NCBI RefSeq assembly: GCF_001595965.1
Contig: NZ_LOJI01000001.1
Location: forward strand, 182,178-246,177
Reading direction: 5' to 3'
Source of the DNA: Polynucleobacter yangtzensis
GTDB lineage: Bacteria > Pseudomonadota > Gammaproteobacteria > Burkholderiales > Burkholderiaceae
Length of the DNA stretch: 64,000 nucleotides
Shown here: positions 20,395 to 31,126 of the stretch, piece by piece
Numbering within the stretch: position 1 is the stretch's first letter
Layout: every line of letters starts with the position of its first letter
Translations under genes and position numbers: made by a program
The notes under the pieces: generated by a model
The model's database searches: none
Told to the model about the DNA's origin: nothing
Seen by the model: only the letters and a program-made list of their open reading frames with translations

Positions 20395-21582
20395 ATGGAT
20401 ATTACCTTGACCAGCCTTGAAATGGAGCATAGTGCGCTTCTAAAGGCCAAAATAGCCTCTCAAATCGCCTCTCAGGGCGGATGGCTGCCCTTTTCTCGCT
20501 ACATGGAAATGGCCTTATATGAGCCTGGTATGGGCTATTACAGCGCCGGGGCTCACAAACTGGGTGCGGGTGGGGATTTCACCACCGCCCCTGAGTTGAG
20601 CCCCTTATTTGGCGCAGCTATTTGCTCAACCCTCCTACCGATACTTGAGGGCCTCAAAGACAAAGGCTTGCCCACACAAATTTTAGAGTTTGGTGCAGGT
20701 ACAGGAAAATTAGCCACATCCATACTCACACGCCTAAATGACCTTGGATTTCAATTAGACCGCTACGACATTATTGAAATTTCGCCAGATTTAGCGCAGC
20801 GTCAACAGGAAAGCATTAATGCAACGGTTAAACAACTTAATCTAACAACACAACGCAATTGGCTTAGCAAATTACCTAAAAATTTCAAAGGCATCATTCT
20901 TGCTAATGAAGTGATTGACGCCATTCCGTGTGATGCCATCATTTTTAAAGATGGCTTTTGGTATTGGCATGGAGTTGCCGTCGAGAATGAGGCCCTCACT
21001 TGGAAAGCGGGTTCACCCGTTGAACAAAAGTTGCTTCCCAAGAGTTTATTAAGCAGCAACTTCTCTGAGGGCTATGTCACCGAACTACACACACCGGCAA
21101 ATGCTTGGATGCAGCAAGTCGCAAAGCATTTAGAAGTTGGCTTGTTTCTGACATTCGATTATGGCTTTCCGGAGAGTGAGTACTATCACCCCCAAAGACT
21201 TGAGGGTACGCTGATGGCTCATCATCGTCATCATGCGATTCAAGACCCTTTTTATCTCCCAGGTCTTTGTGACCTAACAACGCATGTTGATTGGTCACAG
21301 ATTGCACGTAGTGCATTGACAGAAAATGTAGATGATGTGTATCTCACTAATCAGGCTGCATACCTACTAGATGCAGGCATTGGCGATATCGCACTTGAGA
21401 TTGGCGATCCTAGTGACCCAGAAACATTTCTTCCAATATCCAACTCTCTACAAAAACTATTGTCCGAAGCGGAGATGGGTGAACTCTTTAAGGCCTTTGC
21501 ATTTTCTAAGAACTTAGAAAGTTTGCTGCCAGGCCATGTCCTTGAAGATCTGCCAGGTCTACGCGGCAGAAATAGACTCTAG
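20395..21582 (+). CDS. MidA/NDUFAF7-family SAM-dependent methyltransferase
   Basis: A 395-residue class I methyltransferase of the MidA family. Human NDUFAF7 methylates an arginine of a complex I subunit. Characteristic parts are PFSRYMEMALYEPGMGYYS near residue 35, GGDFTTAPELSPLFG, the SAM loop EFGAGTGKLA, and ILANEVIDAIPC. It reads in the opposite direction to the SDR gene and converges on cca. The NDUFA9-like gene nearby makes a link with complex I conceivable but unproved. Confidence 0.9.
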   Translation: MDITLTSLEMEHSALLKAKIASQIASQGGWLPFSRYMEMALYEPGMGYYSAGAHKLGAGGDFTTAPELSPLFGAAICSTLLPILEGLKDKGLPTQILEFGAGTGKLATSILTRLNDLGFQLDRYDIIEISPDLAQRQQESINATVKQLNLTTQRNWLSKLPKNFKGIILANEVIDAIPCDAIIFKDGFWYWHGVAVENEALTWKAGSPVEQKLLPKSLLSSNFSEGYVTELHTPANAWMQQVAKHLEVGLFLTFDYGFPESEYYHPQRLEGTLMAHHRHHAIQDPFYLPGLCDLTTHVDWSQIARSALTENVDDVYLTNQAAYLLDAGIGDIALEIGDPSDPETFLPISNSLQKLLSEAEMGELFKAFAFSKNLESLLPGHVLEDLPGLRGRNRL

Positions 21583-21591
21583 TAACTTGCT

Positions 21592-22722
21592 TTAAGAATT
21601 CAACGCTGCAGTAATTGCAGCCAATCTTGCGGACTCAAAGGCGCCACCAATGCGCTCGCCATTTGAGCGATCCTCTGCTGCAATGCTTGCAATAATTTCT
21701 GCGGTATTGATTGCTTGGGTGTTCTTCATTGCATTTACTAAAGGCAAGACATTCATCCCCAGCTTGTCTGCAAGATTCAGAATTGCTTGAGCGCGCTCTG
21801 GCTTGCGCCACAGATCTGCACGGTTAAACCAAGCCAAAATATCTGTAGCTTGATAAGAATGATGGAGGTGTTTATTTACTAAAACTCTCAGGTCACTAAA
21901 GATTTCAGAGTAATCACGCACTTCGATTGGCATACGAACACAATCAGCCCAAGAGCGAATTTCACCAGCAGGCAAATCCATCAAGGTAATTGCGCAACGC
22001 TCATCCAAGCCATTACTGGCACATGAGAAGTGCGTAATTAACGCCTCCCGAAAAGACTCTTCAGATAACTTGGTGACCAATGTCGGCGGCAATAGCACAC
22101 TAGCAGCACCGGTAGTCAATAAGACCTGGAACAAATGCATGGGCTTTGCAGCAATCAAGCCTCTAGCTAGCTCCTGCCAAATACGCTCGGCCGACAAAGC
22201 ATTTAACTCGCCCGACTGAACAATTGCCTTTAACGCTATGAGTGTTTCTTCTGCTACGCTAAATTCTGGGAAACGCGCAGAGAATCGAGCGATACGCAAT
22301 AGACGTAGTGGATCTTCTGCAAATGCATCGGACACATGCCGGAATATTTTGGCAGCTAAATCTTCTTGACCGTTATAAGGATCAATAATTGGTCCAAACT
22401 GTTTTCCGTCTGCACCTACCTCTTGCGCCATTGCATTAATTGTTAAATCACGACGCTCTAAGTCTTGCTCCAAGGTAACGGAAGGATCGGCATAGAAATG
22501 GAAGCCTTTATAGCCATGGCCCGTCTTGCGCTCAGTGCGCGCAAGCGCGTATTCAGCCTGAGTCTCTGGATGCAAGAAGACTGGGAAATCTTTTCCTACA
22601 GGGCGGTAGCCCTTCGCAATCATTTCTTCTACGCTGGAGCCGACCACAACATAATCAATATCGTGCACAGGCAAACCCATCAGGGTGTCCCTGATAGCAC
22701 CGCCCACTGCATAGACTTTCAT
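21592..22722 (-). CDS. cca: CCA tRNA nucleotidyltransferase
   Basis: A 376-residue class II CCA-adding enzyme that builds or repairs the 3' CCA of tRNAs. It shows the nucleotidyltransferase start [23 protein letters not shown] with catalytic acids, the [10 protein letters not shown] motif, and the [12 protein letters not shown] template region. Compared with E. coli Cca (412 residues) the C-terminus is shorter and I see no intact HD phosphohydrolase motif, so it is probably not multifunctional. Its start overlaps the stop of the NDUFA9-like gene by one base. Confidence 0.95.
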   Translation of the reverse strand: MKVYAVGGAIRDTLMGLPVHDIDYVVVGSSVEEMIAKGYRPVGKDFPVFLHPETQAEYALARTERKTGHGYKGFHFYADPSVTLEQDLERRDLTINAMAQEVGADGKQFGPIIDPYNGQEDLAAKIFRHVSDAFAEDPLRLLRIARFSARFPEFSVAEETLIALKAIVQSGELNALSAERIWQELARGLIAAKPMHLFQVLLTTGAASVLLPPTLVTKLSEESFREALITHFSCASNGLDERCAITLMDLPAGEIRSWADCVRMPIEVRDYSEIFSDLRVLVNKHLHHSYQATDILAWFNRADLWRKPERAQAILNLADKLGMNVLPLVNAMKNTQAINTAEIIASIAAEDRSNGERIGGAFESARLAAITAALNS

Positions 22723-23630
22723 TACTGCATGCCCTCTAGGCTACGACGACTCATTTTGAATACATCTGCCAGTGCATCGACACTGTTTGCGGGCAAAGTA
22801 TTAGGTAATTGCATCGAGGCAATATTGTCACGAGACATTAAAGTGGGTCCGGGCAAGAACTCAAATGCGAGTGCCTGTAAATAGCCCACAAAAGCGGGTA
22901 CCGGAATAATGGCGCAACTTGTTTTTGCTCTTCGAGCGGCAAACTCAACGATTTCTTTCATCGTATAAACCGTTGGGCCCACCAAATCATAAGATTGATG
23001 AATTGTTTGCGGCATTGATAAGGATTTCACAAAAGCAGATGCAACATCATCCACACTCACCGGCTGAAACTTAGCCTGATGGTTGGCTAAAGGCATAGCA
23101 GGGAATAACTTAGTCAATTTAGAAAACAAATTAATAAATTGATCTTGCGCACCAAAGATGACCGATGGTCTAAAGATGGTCCAATCTAAATTGCTTGCCT
23201 TGACTGCAGCCTCACCATCGCCCTTGCTGCGCTGATACATGGAAGGGCCATTGGAATCTGCGCCTAGTGCACTCATGTGCAAATACCGCTTTAAGCCATG
23301 CAACTGCATCGCCGTAATAATATTTTTTGGCAAATCTACATGAGCCGCTTTAAATACTTTTCCATAAGGCTGAGCTGGCTTGTCATGCAAAACACCAACC
23401 AAATTGATCACTGCTCCATTTTTATCAATACGCCCACAAAGACTTTGCAGTTCATCAAAATCATGAATATCAGCATCTTCAACGTGGACCTTAGGCAGCA
23501 TTCGTAATTCACGTGCGGCAGCCAAGTGGCCTGTTGGAATCAATACAGAATAGCCTGCAAGCTGGAGTTGCGCCGCAATCACTCGCCCTACAAATCCATT
23601 GCCGCCAATCAGAAGGATGTCGTATTTCAT
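22722..23630 (-). CDS. NDUFA9-family NAD(P)-binding protein
   Basis: A 302-residue atypical/extended SDR with the nucleotide-binding start [18 protein letters not shown], and sections such as [23 protein letters not shown] and [13 protein letters not shown]. This set is typical of bacterial proteins related to the complex I accessory subunit NDUFA9. The usual catalytic Tyr-x-x-x-Lys is retained as YQRSK. The role in bacteria is not known to me. It is translated just before cca (TAATG overlap) and 36 bases after slt. Confidence 0.88.
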   Translation of the reverse strand: MKYDILLIGGNGFVGRVIAAQLQLAGYSVLIPTGHLAAARELRMLPKVHVEDADIHDFDELQSLCGRIDKNGAVINLVGVLHDKPAQPYGKVFKAAHVDLPKNIITAMQLHGLKRYLHMSALGADSNGPSMYQRSKGDGEAAVKASNLDWTIFRPSVIFGAQDQFINLFSKLTKLFPAMPLANHQAKFQPVSVDDVASAFVKSLSMPQTIHQSYDLVGPTVYTMKEIVEFAARRAKTSCAIIPVPAFVGYLQALAFEFLPGPTLMSRDNIASMQLPNTLPANSVDALADVFKMSRRSLEGMQ

Positions 23631-23666
23631 ATGAGGCTCTCTTTGCCTGGAGAGGCAATTAATTGT

Positions 23667-25625
23667 TTAAGGAAGTTCAGATTGAGTCGCAGCCTTCGGC
23701 GCAATTACACCCAATTTTTGCTTTAAAGATTGTGTTTGGCCATTCATTACAGACGAATAGTAATTTGCATTAGAGAGTACGTTCTTTACATACACACGTG
23801 TTTCCGTGAATGGAATGGTTTCTGCAAAAATTGCGCCTTCGGTTGGGCCTGATAATTTTTCACGCCAAGCTTTTGAGCGAGAGGGTCCTGCGTTATAGGC
23901 CGCCGAAGCCAAAACCCAAGAGCCATCTAGATCCACGAGAACCATATTTAAATAATTACTACCCAATGTCAGGTTGGTATTAGTGTCGCTCAGCTTGTCA
24001 TTAGTGTAATTTGTCATGCCAATTTTTTTGGCTACGTACTTAGCAGTATTAGGCATCACCTGCATCAAGCCGGATGCACCGACAGAGGATGAAGCATTCA
24101 TGATGAAGCGCGACTCCTGACGAATCAAACCATATGCCCAAGCAAGATTCAAATCGATTTGACGCGCAATGGGGGATAGCTCTTCTTTAAATGGTGTTGG
24201 GTAACGCAAACTAAAGTCATGTTCTTGCTTTGTACGATCAGCGGTATTCACAACACGGTCGTATAGATGAATACGCTTCGCATACTCAGCGGCAGCCAAT
24301 AACTGCTTATCAGTCATATTGCGCAATTCCCAATTCCACTCGCGATTACCTTCAAAGCGCAAGTTCATGGCATACAAACGCTCACCACGAATAAATCCTT
24401 TACGGCTTGCCATTGCATCAATCTCTTGCTCAGTCACCTTAGTCTTGGCAGGCGCATGATTTGATTTACCTAGCTCTTCACGCGCCAGTTGACCATAAAA
24501 GTTGTATTGATCAGCAATCAACTCAAAACTATCTTTGGCTTTAGCATCCTGGCCCTCAGCCTTTAGTGCTCGGCCATACCAATAGGTCCATGCGGGATCT
24601 TTAGCACGCACTGCTGGATTCATGCCATCAATCGCGTTCTTTACTAGGGGCCAATCTTTGGCACGTAAACCAGCTCGCACTTTCCACTCTTGCGATTCAA
24701 CTGAAAGTAGTTCGTTGTAACCAAGCTCTTGCTGCAAACGATAAGCATCATCGGCATTGGGATCTAACTTCTTAGCCAAAAACTGTCCGATTACACCCCA
24801 TGCAACTGCTTGGTTCTCTTTGCTATAGCGCGAAGCATTTTGAGAAAAGTCGCGATAGGCTTTAGCAGGATCTGCCTTAGCGGCTTTCACAATATCCCCT
24901 ATTGGATCTTCACCACCAAGTCGGCGCGCCATAGTGTCAAAACCTCTTTCACTAGCAGCACGGCCAATTGCCTTAGCTTCGCTAGGCGTCATGCCACCAG
25001 CAGCAACTAGCGAGGGCACCAACTCTTGGCAAGCCTGCCCAAAGTAACCCGGATCCAATAAGACTGAACGCGAATCAATTGCTAGCTTAGTTGGGTTCTC
25101 GCCCTGTGACAACTTAGATAGCAAGGAGTAGCACTTCACTTGCGTATCGTCATCCAATACAAATTTAGCGTACTCAGCATCAAAGCGTGCCCAATCCCTG
25201 CGCTTACCCAAAACCAAAAGCCAATCATTGCGCATACGATCTGCTAGTGCAGTGCCTTGATATTGATTTAAGAATGCAACGACTTGAGCATCCGCGCCAT
25301 AGTCATTACGTGCGCCTCCAGCGCTATCAAACAACTGTGGCTTGATGCGGAAATAAGTTACGTAATCATCAAATGGATAGTTAGCTAAATTTGAAGAGAG
25401 TTGCTGAGTCCGAAATACATCGTTCTTTTTTGCAGCCTCACGAAGATCAATAAACATCCGATCGGTATCGGTAATTTCTGCGGGAGCAGCTTTGCTCTCA
25501 TATGACTTAGGTAGGCTTGGCTTTTTGGTTTTTTCTGCAAAGCTACTAGACATGCCAAGCGCTAGGCCCAAGATCAGAATCTTAGCCATCAAAAGGTGCT
25601 TGCTACTGAATATTGCGGACTTCAT
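23667..25625 (-). CDS. slt: Soluble lytic murein transglycosylase (Slt70 type)
   Basis: A 652-residue periplasmic enzyme that cleaves peptidoglycan to 1,6-anhydro-muropeptides. A signal peptide at the N-terminus (LLMAKILILGLALGMSSSFA) is followed by a long alpha-helical superhelix (about residues 50-480) and the lysozyme-like catalytic domain with GLIRQESRFIMNASS (catalytic Glu), GLMQVMP and AYNAGPSR. Its products could be imported by the AmpG permease coded at 34449. It is the first gene of an apparent slt-NDUFA9-cca operon. Confidence 0.95.
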   Translation of the reverse strand: MKSAIFSSKHLLMAKILILGLALGMSSSFAEKTKKPSLPKSYESKAAPAEITDTDRMFIDLREAAKKNDVFRTQQLSSNLANYPFDDYVTYFRIKPQLFDSAGGARNDYGADAQVVAFLNQYQGTALADRMRNDWLLVLGKRRDWARFDAEYAKFVLDDDTQVKCYSLLSKLSQGENPTKLAIDSRSVLLDPGYFGQACQELVPSLVAAGGMTPSEAKAIGRAASERGFDTMARRLGGEDPIGDIVKAAKADPAKAYRDFSQNASRYSKENQAVAWGVIGQFLAKKLDPNADDAYRLQQELGYNELLSVESQEWKVRAGLRAKDWPLVKNAIDGMNPAVRAKDPAWTYWYGRALKAEGQDAKAKDSFELIADQYNFYGQLAREELGKSNHAPAKTKVTEQEIDAMASRKGFIRGERLYAMNLRFEGNREWNWELRNMTDKQLLAAAEYAKRIHLYDRVVNTADRTKQEHDFSLRYPTPFKEELSPIARQIDLNLAWAYGLIRQESRFIMNASSSVGASGLMQVMPNTAKYVAKKIGMTNYTNDKLSDTNTNLTLGSNYLNMVLVDLDGSWVLASAAYNAGPSRSKAWREKLSGPTEGAIFAETIPFTETRVYVKNVLSNANYYSSVMNGQTQSLKQKLGVIAPKAATQSELP

Positions 25626-25709
25626 TCTTACTATCTAACCCCATATCTATTTACCTGACTGTAGTCAGGCAACAACTTGATTACTATATCCTTTAATTTT
25701 CGCCTGATA

Positions 25710-26336
25710 ATGGTCGATATGCACGGTAATTCAGCAAAAACTCTTCGTCAAAATTTATTGAAGCAACGGACTATGTTTGCTGTCGAGCATGATTACGCTC
25801 AAATTCAAGCGCGCCTCATCGATCACTTAAATGAACTGCTATCGGAACAAGGCGATTCCTGGCAATCTATCGCTCTATATTGGCCTATTCAGGATGAGAT
25901 CGATTTGCGCTCTACCTTGGTTGCTTGGGCTAAAAAAGCCCCCTATAGGACTCTTTCACTGCCATTTGCGCGCCCCGATAAACATCTGGATTTTTATGAA
26001 TGGCGCCAAGGGGATCAATTAATTCCAAGCAAGCATGGCGTACCAGAGCCCAACCCAGAAAATCCTGCGCGCCCGCAACTGACCCCTGACTGCATCCTCA
26101 TCCCCTGTGTTGGCTGGTCTTGCTCTGTAGTTGACGGCAAAACACATTACTGGCGTCTGGGTTACGGGGGTGGTTACTTCGATCGCACTCTGGCGCAGCT
26201 ACGAAAAAATAACCCAAACCTCATTTGCATGGGGATTGGGTTTAATTGGCAAAAATTAGATGATTCTCAATGGGCTGCTCAAACGCACGATGAGCCCTTA
26301 GATATGCTCCTGACGGAGTCTGGATTACTTCGTTAA
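25710..26336 (+). CDS. 5-formyltetrahydrofolate cyclo-ligase
   Basis: A protein of about 208 residues that converts 5-formyl-THF to 5,10-methenyl-THF with ATP. Recognisable segments are LRQNLLKQR at the start, the YWPIQDEIDLRSTL strand, and the signature RLGYGGGYFDRTLA. ATG 25710 or 25719 is the likely start; a TTG at 25677 would add 11 residues without similarity to the family. The gene overlaps metF by 12 bases in convergent orientation. It fits the one-carbon theme of the region. Confidence 0.92.
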   Translation: MVDMHGNSAKTLRQNLLKQRTMFAVEHDYAQIQARLIDHLNELLSEQGDSWQSIALYWPIQDEIDLRSTLVAWAKKAPYRTLSLPFARPDKHLDFYEWRQGDQLIPSKHGVPEPNPENPARPQLTPDCILIPCVGWSCSVVDGKTHYWRLGYGGGYFDRTLAQLRKNNPNLICMGIGFNWQKLDDSQWAAQTHDEPLDMLLTESGLLR

Positions 26337-27155
26337 ATCTAAGTTATCTGCAATAGCCAAAACTGCATCAGCCTGATTGAGCGAGTAGAAATGAATTCCA
26401 GGCGCGCCAGCAGTCAATAACTGGTCACACAAGTCAGTCACCACCTCTTCGCCAAATGCACGAATAGATGCAATGTCATCGCCATAAGATTGAAGACGCA
26501 AACGAATCCAGCGTGGAATTTCTGCGCCGCATGCATCTGAGAATCGCAATAACTGGCTGCTATTGGTGATCGGCATAATGCCCGCGATGATCGGCTGAGT
26601 AACACCCTGGTCATATGCCTCATCCACAAAACGGAAGTAGGCGTCACTGTTATAAAAATACTGGGTGACTGCAGAGTTCGCGCCCGCCTTCATTTTTTGC
26701 ACAAAGAAATCAACATCGCTAGCAGGTGACTTCGCCTGTGGATGTGTTTCTGGATATGCAGCGACATCGATATGAAACCAATCGCCTGTTTCTGCACGAA
26801 TAAATTCAACTAATTCATTGGCATGATGAAACTCGCCATACTGGCCCATGCCAGATGGCAAGTCACCGCGCAAAGCCACAATACGCTTTACGCCTAAGGC
26901 TTGATATTGCTTGAGCATCTCGCGCACGCTTTCACGTGAGCTACCAACACAAGATAAGTGGGGGGCAACCGCTGCACCAGCAGCATGAATATCACTCACC
27001 ACTTTTAATGTGCCAGACTGTGTAGAACCACCGGCACCAAAGGTCACGGAATAAAACGTAGGCTTAAGCGTTTCAGAAAAACGCTCACGCACAAGATGCA
27101 ACTTACTCTCACCTTCAGGTGTTTTTGGAGGAAAGAATTCGACGCTTAATTCCAT
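26325..27155 (-). CDS. metF: 5,10-methylenetetrahydrofolate reductase
   Basis: A 276-residue MetF, the FAD enzyme that makes 5-methyl-THF for methionine synthase. It shows VEFFPPKTPEGE at the start, the SVTFGAGGSTQSGT motif, VALRGDLPSG, and QYFYNSDAYFRF. It lies 37 bases behind ahcY on the same strand and so is probably under the same SAH riboswitch control, which would couple methyl-group supply to SAH levels. Confidence 0.97.
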   Translation of the reverse strand: MELSVEFFPPKTPEGESKLHLVRERFSETLKPTFYSVTFGAGGSTQSGTLKVVSDIHAAGAAVAPHLSCVGSSRESVREMLKQYQALGVKRIVALRGDLPSGMGQYGEFHHANELVEFIRAETGDWFHIDVAAYPETHPQAKSPASDVDFFVQKMKAGANSAVTQYFYNSDAYFRFVDEAYDQGVTQPIIAGIMPITNSSQLLRFSDACGAEIPRWIRLRLQSYGDDIASIRAFGEEVVTDLCDQLLTAGAPGIHFYSLNQADAVLAIADNLDLTK

Positions 27156-27192
27156 GATTTTGGGCCTAGGTATCTATTGAACAGTGATTGGA

Positions 27193-28638
<1,446 letters not shown>

Positions 28639-28698
28639 TAATGCTCCAGCTAAATACGATCCAATGCTGGAGTAGAAACTCGCTAGCCATTGAATCAT

Positions 28699-28805
28699 GG
28701 GTTAGCGAGCGCGGTTGCAATTAGCAAACTCCGTTTAGGAATCCACTCCCTTCAAGCCTGGGGAAGTACTGGGTCTCAGCATTCCTTGCAACGCTCCTTG
28801 AAGGT
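28699..28805 (-). promoter_or_regulatory. SAH riboswitch upstream of ahcY
   Basis: On the minus strand the 5' element GGAGCGTTGCA (from 28797) can pair with TTGCAACCGCGCTC, and between them lies CCAGGCTTGAAGG. The 3' part reads CGCTCGCTAACCC. This is the conserved core of the S-adenosylhomocysteine riboswitch, known mainly from beta- and gammaproteobacteria upstream of ahcY. In described cases SAH binding switches expression on. It ends 60 bases before the ahcY start. I recognise it by conserved core and position only; no covariance score was computed. Confidence 0.85.
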
Positions 28806-28834
28806 ATGCCGTAATTGTAAACAATTACGGCATA
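28805..28834. repeat. Long perfect inverted repeat between metK and the SAH riboswitch
   Basis: A 13-bp arm TATGCCGTAATTG, 4-base loop TAAA, and the exact reverse complement. It lies 38 bases beyond the metK stop and directly before the riboswitch. No T run follows on either strand, so it is a poor intrinsic terminator. It may be an operator or an overlapping promoter element (TACAAT on the minus strand), or a metK transcript end. Confidence 0.6.
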
Positions 28835-28872
28835 TTTCGCCTCAATACACCTACAAACTGCGTATTTCCTAC

Positions 28873-30039
28873 TTACAGACCTGCTGCGGCACGTAATGCA
28901 GCCGCCTTGTCTGTTTGCTCCCAAGTAAATTCTGGCTCCTCACGACCAAAGTGGCCGTAAGCAGCAGTCTTCTTGTAAATTGGGCGCAAGAGGTTAAGCA
29001 TCTTCACAATGCCTTTTGGACGCAAGTCAAAGTGCTCAGAAACCAATTGAGCAATCTTCTCATCTGAAATCTTGCCTGTGCCAAATGTGCTCACCATTAC
29101 TGAAGTTGGTTTAGCAACACCAATCGCGTAAGAAATCTGAATCAAGCACTTGCTTGCCAAACCAGCAGCAACCACGTTCTTTGCAACATAACGGCCAGCG
29201 TATGCTGCAGAGCGGTCAACCTTAGACGGATCCTTTCCAGAGAAAGCGCCACCGCCATGAGGAGCTGCGCCACCGTAGGTATCCACAATAATTTTGCGAC
29301 CAGTTAAACCGCAATCACCTTGTGGACCGCCGATCACAAAACGACCCGTTGGATTAACCAAGAAGTTAATCGCACCTTTGATTAAATGCTTAGGCAATAC
29401 TGGTTTGATGATTTCTTCGATGACTGCTTCGCGCAACTTTTCGAGAGATATATCTTCATCATGCTGAGTAGACAACACAACTGTATCGATAGAGTCAGGC
29501 TTGCCGTCTACATAACGCAATGTCACTTGTGACTTTGCATCAGGGCGCAACCAGTTCAAACGGCCATCACGGCGCAATTGGGATTGACGCTCAACTAAAC
29601 GATGTGACAAATGAATTGGCAAAGGCATGAGCTCTGCAGTTTCATCACAAGCGTAACCAAACATCAAACCTTGGTCGCCAGCGCCTTGATCCAAGCCATC
29701 GTCATGAGCCTTATCAACGCCTTGAGCGATATCAGGACTTTGCTTGTCATAGGCAACCAATACTGCACAGCCTTTGTAGTCGATACCGTAATCAGTATTG
29801 TCGTAACCAATTTCACGCAAAGTATTGCGAGCAACTTGGATGTAATCAACGTTTGCGTTAGTAGTGATTTCACCAGCCAAAACTACCAAGCCGGTGTTGC
29901 ACAATGTTTCTGCTGCAACGCGTGCAGTTGGATCTTGAGCCAAGATAGCATCAAGAATCGAATCAGAAATTTGGTCTGCTACTTTATCGGGGTGACCTTC
30001 AGAAACAGATTCTGAGGTAAAGAAGTAATCGTTTGCCAT
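28873..30039 (-). CDS. metK: Methionine adenosyltransferase
   Basis: A 388-residue SAM synthetase. It contains the methionine/ATP-binding [14 protein letters not shown] at the N-terminus, the [12 protein letters not shown] motif, and the phosphate loop [16 protein letters not shown]. It is transcribed toward ahcY. The 118-base leader holds a candidate SAM-responsive aptamer, and AAAGGA lies 7 bases before ATG 30039. Confidence 0.98.
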   Translation of the reverse strand: MANDYFFTSESVSEGHPDKVADQISDSILDAILAQDPTARVAAETLCNTGLVVLAGEITTNANVDYIQVARNTLREIGYDNTDYGIDYKGCAVLVAYDKQSPDIAQGVDKAHDDGLDQGAGDQGLMFGYACDETAELMPLPIHLSHRLVERQSQLRRDGRLNWLRPDAKSQVTLRYVDGKPDSIDTVVLSTQHDEDISLEKLREAVIEEIIKPVLPKHLIKGAINFLVNPTGRFVIGGPQGDCGLTGRKIIVDTYGGAAPHGGGAFSGKDPSKVDRSAAYAGRYVAKNVVAAGLASKCLIQISYAIGVAKPTSVMVSTFGTGKISDEKIAQLVSEHFDLRPKGIVKMLNLLRPIYKKTAAYGHFGREEPEFTWEQTDKAAALRAAAGL

Positions 30040-30101
30040 TGCATATTCCTTTATTAATTAACACGATCATTGGGACAACTCGACGTGCCAGGAACTACAA
30101 C

Positions 30102-30157
30102 GGCGACGCTTTAGCAGAATTTATGAATCGCCCTGCAAGTTGCCTTAACTCAGCGAT
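30102..30157 (-). promoter_or_regulatory. Candidate SAM-II-type riboswitch in the metK leader
   Basis: On the minus strand the sequence ATCGCTGAGTTAAGG, then CTTGCAGGGCGAT, then ATAAATTCTGCTAAAG matches the layout of the SAM-II fold. P1 is formed by ATCGC (30157-30153) and GCGAT (30131-30127). The L1 loop carries GTTAA and TTGCA. The ATAAA and GCTAAA elements sit at the same spacing as in the structurally studied SAM-II RNA, as I remember that sequence. GCA in L1 can pair with TGC before TAAA to make the pseudoknot. A -10 box TAGAAT at 30169-30164 would start transcription right at P1. A later segment (30081-30073) can pair with L1, suggesting a switch. This is recognised by eye only. Confidence 0.6.
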
Positions 30158-30163
30158 GAAAGG

Positions 30164-30193
30164 ATTCTATCCGAAAAGCTGCCAATTGGGCAA
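30164..30193 (-). promoter_or_regulatory. Probable metK promoter
   Basis: On the minus strand TTGCCC is followed after 18 bases by TAGAAT, giving a predicted start close to 30157, the first base of the candidate aptamer. The remainder of 30194-30242 shows nothing further. Confidence 0.45.
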
Positions 30194-30242
30194 GGCAGGC
30201 TGAAATCCACACAGTAAGAGCGGCATTGAATATCATTAGGGG

Positions 30243-31103
30243 GTGCAAAAACTCCTACTTAAGCTCTGTCTCAATACGATTGCCGTGCTTCCTCTTGCCT
30301 TGGTTCAGGTAATTGGGGCTTTTTTAGGCATGCTCGCTTATGTTGGCTCAAAGCAATACCGCTCACTCTTTCGACCTCAATATGAAGCCGTAGTCCAAGC
30401 TCGCAAATTGCCATTCAAGCTTTGGGAGGCCATTAGAGCATCTGGAATGCTGTTTTCAGATAGCCTGTGGATTTGGCGCAACCCACAAAAAGCACTGAAA
30501 TTAGTTGATGTGCAAAACTGGGATGTCGTTGAAGCGGCGATTGGCGAAGGGCATGGCCTGGTTATGCTTACACCCCATCTAGGCGGCTTTGAAATTATTC
30601 CCCGCGTCTTGGCGCAACATTTCCCTGCAACCATTCTGTACCGTCCGTCACGCCAAGAATGGCTCAATGAAGTGGTGGAAGAAGGTCGCGCCTATCCCAA
30701 TATGCATTTTGTTCCGACCAACCTTAATGGCGTACGTCAAATGACTCGAGCACTCACAAGGGGTGAGGCCATTGGCATTCTTCCTGATCAAGTGCCTAGC
30801 GGTGGTGAGGGTGTGTGGGTACCATTTTTCGGGCGCCCAGCTTACACAACACCATTGCCAGCTCGTCTTGCTAACCGCAACAACACTCCAGTCGTGATGT
30901 TTACCGCTAAGCGTAAAGGTATCGGCCAAGGCTGGCTAATGCAAGCAACTCGCCTTACGCCGTTATCTGAAGATGCCAACACTGCCGCCGCAGAGCTAAA
31001 CATTGCTATTGAAAATGCAGTCCTTGTTGCACCAGAACAATTCATATGGTCCTACAACCGCTACAAGCATCCCGCTGGTGCAGAATTGCCTCCAAGCAAT
31101 TAA
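30243..31103 (+). CDS. LpxL/HtrB-family late lipid A acyltransferase (copy 1)
   Basis: A 286-residue inner-membrane acyltransferase of the LpxL/LpxM family, which adds secondary acyl chains to the Kdo-lipid A precursor. A hydrophobic N-terminal anchor is followed by the catalytic H-x4-E motif in TPHLGGFEII and the family motifs GILPDQVPSGGEGVWVPFFG and FIWSYNRYKHP. The start is a GTG with an AGGGG run immediately upstream; a downstream GTG at 30282 is possible. It precedes a second acyltransferase gene by 23 bases. It is clearly more divergent from copies 2 and 3 than those are from each other. Confidence 0.9.
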   Translation: MQKLLLKLCLNTIAVLPLALVQVIGAFLGMLAYVGSKQYRSLFRPQYEAVVQARKLPFKLWEAIRASGMLFSDSLWIWRNPQKALKLVDVQNWDVVEAAIGEGHGLVMLTPHLGGFEIIPRVLAQHFPATILYRPSRQEWLNEVVEEGRAYPNMHFVPTNLNGVRQMTRALTRGEAIGILPDQVPSGGEGVWVPFFGRPAYTTPLPARLANRNNTPVVMFTAKRKGIGQGWLMQATRLTPLSEDANTAAAELNIAIENAVLVAPEQFIWSYNRYKHPAGAELPPSN

Positions 31104-31126
31104 ATTAATTCGTTATCATTTCTGGA

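Noticed and set aside
23643..23658. Hairpin TTGCCT-GGAG-AGGCAA after slt as a terminator
   Set aside because: Six pairs and no T run; the genes slt, NDUFA9-like and cca are closely spaced and likely co-transcribed.
28639..28698. N-terminal extension of ahcY from the ATG at 28698
   Set aside because: It touches the SAH riboswitch, lacks a ribosome binding site, and family members begin at the MNTVSDLNN position with a good GGAG.
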